Below are positions 1 through 5,799 of a DNA stretch of 45,171 nucleotides, piece after piece (within the stretch, counting starts at the first letter, position 1; each line of letters begins with the position of its first letter). The notes beneath the pieces were generated by a model. It was not told where the DNA came from, searched no databases, and saw only the letters and a program-made list of their open reading frames with translations. Origin of the DNA: Chloroflexota bacterium (GTDB taxonomy: Bacteria; Chloroflexota; Anaerolineae; JAAYEA01); the NCBI GenBank assembly GCA_012689325.1, contig JAAYEA010000122.1, forward strand, positions 1 to 45,171. The letters are read 5' to 3'. The translations under genes were made by a program, and so were the position numbers.

Positions 1-185
1 ATCCCCGAGATCTCGGCGGTGAGCACCTTGGTGGGCTGGGCGCTGGCAAAGCGCCGCGCCAGCTCGCGCCCGGCCGCCATCATCAAGGGCGTGTCGACTT
101 GGTGGTTGATAAAGGTGTCGGCCTTGAGGATGCCGCTGCCCAGGTTGCGGCCTTCGCACGCGATCTTGTCTTTCAGTGCCTGCAT
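1..185 (-). CDS. xpt: xanthine phosphoribosyltransferase, N-terminal part (cut by window edge)
   Basis: The first 61 codons are present; the rest lies left of the window. The product should convert xanthine and PRPP to XMP in cytoplasmic purine salvage. The visible N-terminus (MQALKDKI, then a GILKADTFINHQVD stretch and the start of the TAEISG segment) follows Bacillus Xpt closely, including the FLNHQ-like substrate loop. The ATG at 183-185 is preceded by AAGGAGG about 12 nt upstream. A TATAAT box at 245-250 would give a leader of roughly 50 nt. I looked for the purine riboswitch that often precedes xpt in Firmicutes and did not find its conserved loops; only a simple hairpin (214-233) lies in the leader. 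Identification is strong from the N-terminus, but the catalytic PRPP loop is not visible. Confidence 0.88.
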   Translation of the reverse strand, partial: MQALKDKIACEGRNLGSGILKADTFINHQVDTPLMMAAGRELARRFASAQPTKVLTAEISG

Positions 186-213
186 ACGCTGGCGCTGCCT
201 CCTTGCTCGAGAT

Positions 214-233
214 GCGTTTCCGGAAAGAAACGC
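214..233 (-). other. hairpin in the xpt leader
   Basis: GCGTTTC and GAAACGC form a perfect 7-bp stem with a 6-nt loop. Flanking GATG/CATC bases can extend it across a small bulge. It lies between the candidate -10 and the RBS of xpt. It has no T-run, so it is not a terminator; it may affect mRNA stability or bind a protein. Confidence 0.45.
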
Positions 234-244
234 TCATCTGCGTC

Positions 245-250
245 ATTATA
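245..250 (-). promoter_or_regulatory. candidate -10 box of xpt
   Basis: TATAAT on the minus strand, about 60 nt before the xpt start codon. I see no good -35 at 16-18 nt, so this rests on the perfect -10 alone. Confidence 0.4.
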
Positions 251-296
251 GCCAAATCCGTCACAAACGCATAATCTGCAAGCGGCAAACGGCCAT

Positions 297-325
297 TTGG
301 CCCGCGCCCCCGAGGGGCCTATACT
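297..325 (+). promoter_or_regulatory. candidate promoter for the DUF1801 gene
   Basis: TTGGCC (297-302), 17 nt, TATACT (320-325). Transcription would start near 332 and give a leader of about 200 nt. The 346-nt gap between xpt and the DUF1801 gene thus holds two divergent promoters and a structured leader, with no further gene that I can support. Confidence 0.45.
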
Positions 326-335
326 GGGGCTGGGC

Positions 336-478
336 GCGTCGCAGACGCCAAGGAGTTGGCTATGGGCTGCGGCGCACCGTTGCGGATGAAAGCGCCATCT
401 CGCAACCAGGTCACCCGGAGGCCGCCGAAGGGTCTCGGTGTTCGCAAGCAGAGACGCCTCGGAGGGCATTCCATGCCC
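336..478 (+). ncRNA. structured 5' leader candidate upstream of the DUF1801 gene
   Basis: Several good stems follow each other: GCGTC/GACGC (336-348), which competes by two bases with GCCAA/TTGGC (347-360); a 10-bp stem GTTGCG-GATG / CATC-t-CGCAAC (379-406) that ACC/GGT can lengthen; an outer stem CCGGAGGC/GCCTCGG (415-422 with 456-462) enclosing a CGCCGAAGG loop and an inner GTCTC/GAGAC hairpin (432-455); and GGGCAT/ATGCCC (464-478). No poly-T tail follows. I could not match it to a riboswitch class I know; the CGCCGAAGG loop recalls glycine aptamers, but the rest does not fit. GC-rich DNA pairs easily, so covariation evidence would decide. Confidence 0.35.
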
Positions 479-531
479 CGATCTCGGCATAACACAACAC
501 CGCGAGGCTGCTGTCAAGGGAGATTCAACCG

Positions 532-1002
532 ATGCAATCGCAAGCCAAGACCGTCGCCGAGTACCTGGACGAGCTGCCCGCCGACCGCCGGGAGGCGGTG
601 GAGGCGGTGCGGCAGGTCATCCTGGCGCACCTGCCGCCGGGCTATGAAGAGGCGATGAACTGGGGCATGATCGCCTACCAGGTGCCGCTGGAGCGCTACC
701 CGGATACCTACAACGGCCAGCCGCTAATGTATGCCGCGCTGGCCTCGCAAAAGGGCCACATCTCGCTCTACCTCACCAGCATCTATATGGACGACCAAGC
801 CCGGCGCCAGTTCGAAGAAGCATATCGCGCTACGGGCAAGCGTTACGATGCCGGCAAGTCGTGCGTCCGCTTCAAAAAGCTGGACGACCTGCCGCTCGAG
901 CTGGTCGGGGAGGCCATTGGCGCGATGAGCGTGGACGAGTTCGTGGCGCGGACAAGGGCAATCTGGGCAGCCCGCCAGTCGGGGCGCGGGAGGGGAGCGT
1001 AG
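532..1002 (+). CDS. DUF1801 (YdhG-like) domain protein
   Basis: A 156-residue soluble protein of the DUF1801/YdhG family. It shows the usual order: an N-terminal helix pair (TVAEYLDELP, EAVRQVILAHLP), the EEAMNWGMIAY core, a central strand region with GQPLMYAALASQKGHISLYL, and the C-terminal GKSCVRFKKLDDLPLELVGEAI segment typical of the family. The family's biochemical function is unknown; members are small cytoplasmic alpha/beta proteins, so no reaction is assigned. The ATG at 532 has a GGGAGATT-type RBS. The ferritin-like gene follows after 55 nt on the same strand and may be cotranscribed. The long structured leader ahead of it is unusual for such a gene. Confidence 0.85.
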   Translation: MQSQAKTVAEYLDELPADRREAVEAVRQVILAHLPPGYEEAMNWGMIAYQVPLERYPDTYNGQPLMYAALASQKGHISLYLTSIYMDDQARRQFEEAYRATGKRYDAGKSCVRFKKLDDLPLELVGEAIGAMSVDEFVARTRAIWAARQSGRGRGA

Positions 1003-1057
1003 GCAAGTCCAAAATGAGGGACCGATGAGGGGTGGCGATGCCACCAGGAGGATTTCC

Positions 1058-1552
1058 ATGGATAGCCAAGGAGCTGGTTCCGACCTGCTGAGCCTGCTGA
1101 ACCAGGCGCTGGCAAGGGAATTGCAGGTTTGCATCCAGTATATGATCCAGCACGCCATCGGGGCGGCCCGGGAGCCGGCGCCCTCTGGCAAGACGCCTGA
1201 GGGCAAACGATCGAGCTTTGTCGGAAGCCATTCGATGTACTGGCTTCCTGGGATCACGCTGAAAAAGATCGCCATCGCCGAGATGCGCCATGCCGAATCC
1301 ATCGCGGAGCGGATCGTTCACCTCGGGGGCGAGCCGACCACGGAAGCGAGCGACATCGTCCTTGGGCAGGCGGTCAGGGAGATGCTGGAACTGGATAGGG
1401 AAGAGGAGCGTAGCGCTATCGTCCTATACCAGCGGATCATCGCCGCCGCCCAGGCGCAGCACGATGAGGAGACGGTTCGGTTGTTCCAAGGGATCCTGTC
1501 GCAGGAAGAGAAGCATCACCAGGCTTTCTCTGGTCTGATAGGTCAGGGGTGA
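1058..1552 (+). CDS. ferritin-like diiron protein (bacterioferritin-type)
   Basis: A 164-residue four-helix-bundle protein. Diiron ligands of the bacterioferritin pattern are visible: the Glu of ARELQ in helix A, the ExxH of AEMRHAE in helix B, a Glu in the DREEER helix C, and the ExxH of QEEKHHQAF in helix D. It probably oxidises or stores iron or handles peroxide in the cytoplasm. Between helices A and B there is a longer loop (EPAPSGKTPEGKR and following residues) than in E. coli Bfr, so it may belong to a ferritin-like subfamily and not to true Bfr; no haem-ligand Met could be placed with confidence. I chose the ATG at 1058 because AGGAGG (1046-1051) precedes it by 6 nt; an in-frame ATG at 1025 has no such site. 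Confidence 0.82.
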   Translation: MDSQGAGSDLLSLLNQALARELQVCIQYMIQHAIGAAREPAPSGKTPEGKRSSFVGSHSMYWLPGITLKKIAIAEMRHAESIAERIVHLGGEPTTEASDIVLGQAVREMLELDREEERSAIVLYQRIIAAAQAQHDEETVRLFQGILSQEEKHHQAFSGLIGQG

Positions 1553-1569
1553 GCTTGGTCGGCGGGCCG

Positions 1570-2343
1570 CTATGACCGCGCCCGCACCTTGGCCAGGTAT
1601 TCGTCCAGCTCGTCCAGCACCGTGGGGCGGTTGGGTAGGGGGCTATACTTGTAGGCGCGGCTCAGGCGGGATTGCAGGCCCTTGATGGCGCGCTGGTGCC
1701 AGGGCCAGTCCCATGCCTCCAGCAGGCTTCGCTCCTCTGTCTTGGCGGAGATGAGATCGGGGAGCGGCTCCACCGGGAACCGCTCGGCGAGCGTGCGGAT
1801 GTTACATTCGAGCTCGCCCGTCTCCAGCACGTGGATGCCGGTCATCAGCACGCGATAGATGTACAGGAGCGTCTTGATGTGCTTGGGGTCCTTGTCCCGC
1901 AGCTTGGCGATCTGGGCGCGGGAAAAGCCGTTATAGTGGTGGTAGAGGCGGCGGGTGATGCAGCCGCGAGCCAGTTCGCGCAGGGGCGCCAGCGTCTCCT
2001 CGCCCATCAGCACCAACGGCGAGAGGATCTCTTCCAGGATGGAGCCGTTGCCCTGAGCGAGCATGCCGACGTACTTGTCGATCTCGTGCAGCACGAGGTC
2101 CATGTCCAGCCCGTCCACCAGGCACAGGCGAGTGAGGGTGTCGCTGGGGCTCTCGGGGCCCGCGGCCTCGATCGAGGGCCGCACGAAAGCGCCGCGCAGG
2201 TCGAAATCGCTATCCGACGAGGGGAAACCATACACGTCCACGCCGATAACGGTGACAAAGAGCGGATCAATCTCCCAGTCGGCGATGATCCGGCGCAGCG
2301 GCTCGTAATAGGCAGTGATGTCACGGTGGATGGGCAGTTCCAT
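1570..2343 (-). CDS. RlaP/YcgL-type predicted nucleotidyltransferase
   Basis: A 257-residue protein of the DNA polymerase beta-like nucleotidyltransferase superfamily (PF10127, YcgL/RlaP group). Near the N-terminus the strand VTVIGVDVYGFPSSDSDFDLRG carries the G-S-x-D-x-D type metal site (GFPSSDSDFD). The acidic pair of GLDMDLVLHEIDKYV is the likely third-acid region. Helices with KLRDKDPKHIKTLLYIYRVL and a basic C-terminus follow. RlaP proteins are linked in some bacteria to RNA repair and ligation operons; no ligase or RtcB neighbour is visible here, so the substrate is unknown. The start lies only 8 nt from a perfect extended -10, so the mRNA may be leaderless; no RBS is present. Confidence 0.82.
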   Translation of the reverse strand: MELPIHRDITAYYEPLRRIIADWEIDPLFVTVIGVDVYGFPSSDSDFDLRGAFVRPSIEAAGPESPSDTLTRLCLVDGLDMDLVLHEIDKYVGMLAQGNGSILEEILSPLVLMGEETLAPLRELARGCITRRLYHHYNGFSRAQIAKLRDKDPKHIKTLLYIYRVLMTGIHVLETGELECNIRTLAERFPVEPLPDLISAKTEERSLLEAWDWPWHQRAIKGLQSRLSRAYKYSPLPNRPTVLDELDEYLAKVRARS

Positions 2344-2351
2344 GGGCAGGG

Positions 2352-2380
2352 ATTATAGCATAAAAACCCGCAGCGGTCAC
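2352..2380 (-). promoter_or_regulatory. extended -10 promoter giving a probably leaderless mRNA
   Basis: On the minus strand: GTGACC (2375-2380), 17 nt, TATAAT (2352-2357) with the extended TGC just upstream. Only 8 nt separate the -10 from the ATG (2343-2341), so the transcript should start at or a base or two before the start codon. Confidence 0.7.
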
Positions 2381-2486
2381 ATTGGCCGGTCGCTCGCGCC
2401 GATCTCCGCAGGTCTGCGCCAGCCGGTGGGCGCGGGGCGCACCTCTGCAGCTAGGCCAGCACGTGGCCGATCTGCTCCTAGCAGGG

Positions 2487-3029
2487 TCAGCCCGCCGCTT
2501 CCCATTCCCCCCTGGTCAACTCGAAGGAATAGCCGAGGAATTCGGCAGGCTTTCCGTCGCGCCCGGGGCCAAATGAGGTCACGCTCTCGCCCACGCGGCG
2601 GAAGCCTAGTCGTGCCAGCAGCCGGCAGGAGGACTGATTCGCCGCCGCGGTCCCGCTGACCACCTTCTCCGCCTGGAGCGTCCCAAAGGCGTGGGACAGA
2701 AGCGCCTGGCACGCCTCAGTGGCATAGCCCTGGCCGTGATAGTCGGAATTAAAGACGTAGCCGAGGTTTAGGGCGCGCTCGCCCTGCTCGGGGTTGAGCG
2801 CGACGAACCCGATCAGCCGGCCGGTGTCCTTCAGGCAGACCGCCAGGTAGCGCTCGCCGCTGGCGAACCACGCCGCAATCTTGCGAATCTCATCCGGCGA
2901 GGTCGGCCACGGCTGGTCATAGGCGGCGAGCTCGGAAGCCTGGTATTGGCAGATTATCTCGTGCAGGGCCTCCCAGTCGCTGGCGCAAAAGTTCCTGAGC
3001 GTGAGCCTCTCCGTCTCGAGAATCGTCAT
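2487..3029 (-). CDS. GNAT N-acetyltransferase (RimJ/RimL type)
   Basis: A 180-residue cytoplasmic GNAT enzyme, probably acetylating an amino group with acetyl-CoA. It opens with the RimJ/RimL-style TILETERLTLRNF strand and has LIGFVALNP (strand 4), LGYVFNSDYHGQGYATEA with the acetyl-CoA pyrophosphate loop (HGQGYA), and the late ANQSSCRLLARLGF motif. The substrate cannot be read from sequence. The ATG at 3027-3029 is chosen because GGAGGG precedes it by 6 nt and the RimJ-like homology begins there; the frame is open 42 codons further upstream, but that part is Arg-rich and unlike the family. It has its own promoter (3140-3168). Confidence 0.85.
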   Translation of the reverse strand: MTILETERLTLRNFCASDWEALHEIICQYQASELAAYDQPWPTSPDEIRKIAAWFASGERYLAVCLKDTGRLIGFVALNPEQGERALNLGYVFNSDYHGQGYATEACQALLSHAFGTLQAEKVVSGTAAANQSSCRLLARLGFRRVGESVTSFGPGRDGKPAEFLGYSFELTRGEWEAAG

Positions 3030-3139
3030 GGCACACCCTCCGATGCTTCTTTCGTGGGCAGATAGGGAGGCTCGCGCCCTCCGATCTCTGCGCGGCGTCC
3101 CCCGCCTTACGCCCAGGTGCGATGGAGTGAACGAACACC

Positions 3140-3168
3140 ATTCTACCCCGGACACCCTCAGCGGTCAA
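3140..3168 (-). promoter_or_regulatory. promoter of the GNAT gene
   Basis: On the minus strand: TTGACC (3163-3168), 17 nt, TAGAAT (3140-3145). It is a near-consensus sigma-70 promoter and gives a leader of about 100 nt. The 457-nt gap 3030-3486 holds this promoter, the CGCAGAG inverted repeat and the upstream region of the dehydrogenase operon; I see no gene in it. Confidence 0.7.
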
Positions 3169-3309
3169 TGAGACCAAGACTCGCAAGATGCGCCAGAGGG
3201 ACAGTTCTGAGACTTACTGGCCGCTCGCGCTCGGCCCCCATTTGCTGTCTCGACCTGACTGGGATATGATACCCTCTGCGTCTCACAACTCGACCATGTA
3301 TCATAGACC

Positions 3310-3444
3310 ACCGCAGAGACGCAGAGAACGCAGAGATTGAGAGGCTGAGGAGACGAGAAGGGTAGGGCCTCGAGGAAATGTGGCGCCGACTGCTCTGCTC
3401 TCATGGTTCTGTTTTCTCTCTGCGGCTTCTGCGCCTCTGCGGCG
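3310..3444. repeat. CGCAGAG-type inverted repeat element
   Basis: The left arm (3310-3335) holds three CGCAGAG units in a row. The right arm (3416-3444) is its near-perfect reverse complement (CTCTGCGG, CTTCTGCG, CCTCTGCGG). The arms flank about 80 bp. This resembles short interspersed repeats built from CGCAGAGA units seen in intergenic regions of many bacteria. It sits between the GNAT promoter and the dehydrogenase operon and could fold into a large hairpin if transcribed. Confidence 0.7.
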
Positions 3445-3453
3445 GGGTCCGAT

Positions 3454-3467
3454 TTCCCGCGCGGGAA
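3454..3467. promoter_or_regulatory. 14-bp perfect palindrome before the dehydrogenase RBS
   Basis: TTCCCGCGCGGGAA is perfectly self-complementary and lies 7 nt upstream of the AAGGAG RBS of the dehydrogenase operon. It could be a repressor operator or a small hairpin affecting initiation. Its A/T-flanked CG core is typical of dimeric-regulator sites, but that is inference. Confidence 0.4.
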
Positions 3468-3486
3468 CGCGCATAAGGAGAGTGCG

Positions 3487-4512
3487 ATGAAGGCGTACAT
3501 GCTGGTGGAAAAGGACAAGCTGGAGCTGGTGGACCTGCCGATGCGCAAGCCCGCCCGCAACGAGATGCTGCTCAAGGTGGAGGCCTGCTCCATCTGCGGC
3601 TCGGACCTGGAGGGCCTGCACGGCATCCATCCCAAAGTGGTGATGCCGGTGGTGATGGGCCACGAGATGGCCAGCACCGTGGTGGAGGTGGGGGCCGACG
3701 TGAAGCAGTTCAAGCCGGGCGACCGGGTGGCCGGGACCGGGTCGGTCTCCTGCGGGCGCTGCGCCAACTGCCTGGCGGGCCGCCGCCACGAGTGCCTCAG
3801 CCCGCTCAGCCCGGGTTTCACCGGCCAGGGCGCCTATGCCGAGTATTTCATCTGCACGCCGCACAGCGTGACCCTGATCCCTGAGGGGATCAGCTTTGAC
3901 GAGGCGGCGGTGGCGCAGCCGGCGGGCATCGCCAACCACGCGGTGACCCAGCGGGCCAAGATCCTGGCGGGCGAGCTGGTACTGGTGCAGGGCTGCGGCC
4001 CCATCGGCCTCTCGGCCATGCGCCATGCCAAGCTGGCGGGCGCCAAGGTGGTCAGCACCGATATCGTGGACTATCGCTGCGATTATGCCGTGGAGCTGGG
4101 CGCGGACGTGGTGCTAAACGCGCACCGCGACGACGTGCGCCAGGCGATCATGGACCTCTCCGGCGGCAAGGGCGCGGACAAGGTGATCGAGTGCGTGGGC
4201 GGCGCGCAGGACGAGACCATCCCGCAGGCGGTGCGCTGTGTCAAGAACGGCGGGCTGGTGACCGTGGTCGGCTCCTTCGCGGAGGACCGCGCCACCCTGC
4301 CCATCATCAACTTCAAGTTCAGCGAAAAGGCCATCATCGGCTCGCAGGGCATGGCCCCTGGCTATGCGGCCATTTTCGACCTGGTCCTCTCCGGCAAGAT
4401 GGACCTGACGGCGCTGATCAGCCATACGATCTCGCTGGACGAACTGCCCCAGGGCCTGGCTATGATGGACACCAAGTCGGACAATGTGATGAAGGTCGTC
4501 GTGCGGCCCTAA
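3487..4512 (+). CDS. zinc-dependent medium-chain dehydrogenase
   Basis: A 341-residue alcohol/sorbitol-type dehydrogenase of the MDR superfamily, NAD(P)-dependent, cytoplasmic. The catalytic zinc site is visible as C37 (CSICGSD) and H59-E60 (MGHEM). The structural zinc site is C89, C92, C95 and C103. The nucleotide-binding loop is GCGPIG (169-174). Substrate is unknown: candidates are polyols, threonine-like amino alcohols or alcohols. It is the first gene of a tight operon with a DUF2769 protein (22-nt gap) and a formyltransferase (18-nt gap after that), so the three probably act together. The ATG at 3487 is chosen for AAGGAG 6 nt upstream; an upstream in-frame ATG would run through the repeat element. 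Confidence 0.92.
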   Translation: MKAYMLVEKDKLELVDLPMRKPARNEMLLKVEACSICGSDLEGLHGIHPKVVMPVVMGHEMASTVVEVGADVKQFKPGDRVAGTGSVSCGRCANCLAGRRHECLSPLSPGFTGQGAYAEYFICTPHSVTLIPEGISFDEAAVAQPAGIANHAVTQRAKILAGELVLVQGCGPIGLSAMRHAKLAGAKVVSTDIVDYRCDYAVELGADVVLNAHRDDVRQAIMDLSGGKGADKVIECVGGAQDETIPQAVRCVKNGGLVTVVGSFAEDRATLPIINFKFSEKAIIGSQGMAPGYAAIFDLVLSGKMDLTALISHTISLDELPQGLAMMDTKSDNVMKVVVRP

Positions 4513-4534
4513 CGTCAAGAAGGAGGATATCACC

Positions 4535-4744
4535 ATGAGTCTGCCGACGGAGAAGGATCTGGAGCGCTGCAATTGCAGCCGCTGCCCGAGCTTTATCGCG
4601 GGCGACACCAAGCTCTATTGCGTGCATGGCAAGAGCGCGAAAAAGCCGATCGAGAAGGGCTGCATCTGCCGCACCTGCCCGGTGCACGTGGAGAACGCGC
4701 TCAAGGGCCGCGCCTTTTGCCTGCGCGGTCAAGCCAAGGAATAA
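4535..4744 (+). CDS. DUF2769 small cysteine-rich protein
   Basis: A 69-residue protein with eight cysteines in two matching units: CxCxxCP at 12, 14, 17 with a partner at 29, and CxCxxCP at 43, 45, 48 with a partner at 62. This duplicated architecture, with YC..GKS after the first unit and CICRTCPV in the second, matches DUF2769 (PF10967), known mainly from archaea and some anaerobic bacteria. Two metal centres, either [4Fe-4S] or zinc, are a reasonable inference; ferredoxin-like electron transfer is possible but unproven. AAGGAGGA lies before the ATG. Its place between a dehydrogenase and a formyltransferase suggests it serves that pathway. Confidence 0.85.
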   Translation: MSLPTEKDLERCNCSRCPSFIAGDTKLYCVHGKSAKKPIEKGCICRTCPVHVENALKGRAFCLRGQAKE

Positions 4745-4762
4745 CCACAAAGGGGATCAATC

Positions 4763-5683
4763 ATGCGGATCGTTTACTTTACCTACTTTGGCCGGATCGG
4801 CTCCCGGGTGCTCGAGTGGATGCTGGCTAACACCAATGACGAGTTCCTCGGCGTGGTCTCCCGGCCCGGCGAGCAGGGCACGGCCATCCTCGACGTGGCC
4901 TTCAAGCACTATCTGCCGCTCTATCAGCCGCAGGTGAACGTCAATGACCCCGTCTTTTTGGACCTGCTGCGCAAGCTGGACCCGGATATCTTTATCTCGA
5001 TGTATTTCGGGCGGCTCTTTGGCCCCGAGATGCTGGCGATCCCCAAGGTGGGCTGCTTGAACATGCACCCCTCGCTGCTGCCCAAGTATCGGGGGCAGGG
5101 GCCTTCCACCTGGCCGATCGTCAACGGCGAGACCGAGACCGGCCAGACGGTCCATTGGCTGAACGAGGGGATCGACGCCGGCGACATCATTGCGCAGCGG
5201 GCCATCCCCATCGCCCCGGACGACACCAGCCGCACGCTGGGAAAAAAGCTGGAGGACCTGGGGGTGGAGCTGTTCACCGAGACGTGGCCGCTGATCGCCT
5301 CCGGCAAGGCCCCGCGCATCGTCCAGGACGATTCGCAGGCGACCTATAGCGTGGCGCCACGGCGGGAGCATTCGCGCATCCGCTGGAGCATGACGGCGGT
5401 GCAGATCCACAACATGTGCCGCGCCTTTATCGACGGCGGCGGCGCCTGGGCGCGGGTGGGCGGCAAGCGCTTGTTCATCCACAAGGCGCAGCCCTATACG
5501 GGCAGCCTCCGGGTGGAGGGCGCCCGGCCGGGCCAGGTGCTGGCGATCCTGGGGCTGGGGGTTTTGGTGCAGGCCGCCGATGGGCCGGTGCTTTTGACCA
5601 GCACCAGCGTCGGCGAAGACGGGCCCGACCTGATGACCCTGCTGGGCCAGACGCTTGGCAACCTGCCGATCGTGCTGGGGTAA
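4763..5683 (+). CDS. formyltransferase family protein (Fmt/ArnA-like)
   Basis: A 306-residue protein with an N-terminal formyltransferase domain and a C-terminal OB-like domain (from about 205), as in Fmt and ArnA. It should use 10-formyltetrahydrofolate as formyl donor. The catalytic triad is intact: N100 and H102 (NMHPSLLP) and D138 (GIDAGD), aligning with N108, H110 and D146 of E. coli Fmt. The HPSLLPKYRGQGP loop differs from the HGSLLP of true Fmt, and the gene has no def partner, so the acceptor is more likely an amino sugar or small molecule than Met-tRNA. The acceptor may be linked to the dehydrogenase product of the same operon. A terminator follows at 5706. Confidence 0.87.
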   Translation: MRIVYFTYFGRIGSRVLEWMLANTNDEFLGVVSRPGEQGTAILDVAFKHYLPLYQPQVNVNDPVFLDLLRKLDPDIFISMYFGRLFGPEMLAIPKVGCLNMHPSLLPKYRGQGPSTWPIVNGETETGQTVHWLNEGIDAGDIIAQRAIPIAPDDTSRTLGKKLEDLGVELFTETWPLIASGKAPRIVQDDSQATYSVAPRREHSRIRWSMTAVQIHNMCRAFIDGGGAWARVGGKRLFIHKAQPYTGSLRVEGARPGQVLAILGLGVLVQAADGPVLLTSTSVGEDGPDLMTLLGQTLGNLPIVLG

Positions 5684-5705
5684 GCGACGAAATCCCCATA
5701 TGTAG

Positions 5706-5741
5706 AAGCCCCTGCAGGAGCTTTCCTGCGGGGGCTTTCCA
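5706..5741 (+). terminator. intrinsic terminator of the dehydrogenase-DUF2769-formyltransferase operon
   Basis: AAGCCCCTGCAGGA pairs with TCCTGCGGGGGCTT (14-bp arms, short loop), followed by a weak TTTCC tail. It lies 22 nt after the formyltransferase stop. Confidence 0.75.
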
Positions 5742-5799
5742 TGCTTTTCGGCGGTAACCAGACCAAACGCGATAGGCGATCAGCGATAGGCCCTATCCG

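Noticed and set aside
186-250. Purine riboswitch in front of xpt
   Set aside because: The conserved loop and junction bases of the purine aptamer are absent; the likely leader of about 50 nt is too short and holds only a simple hairpin.
3403-3486. 28-codon N-terminal extension of the zinc dehydrogenase
   Set aside because: It runs through the inverted repeat and palindrome, and a good RBS precedes the internal ATG at 3487.
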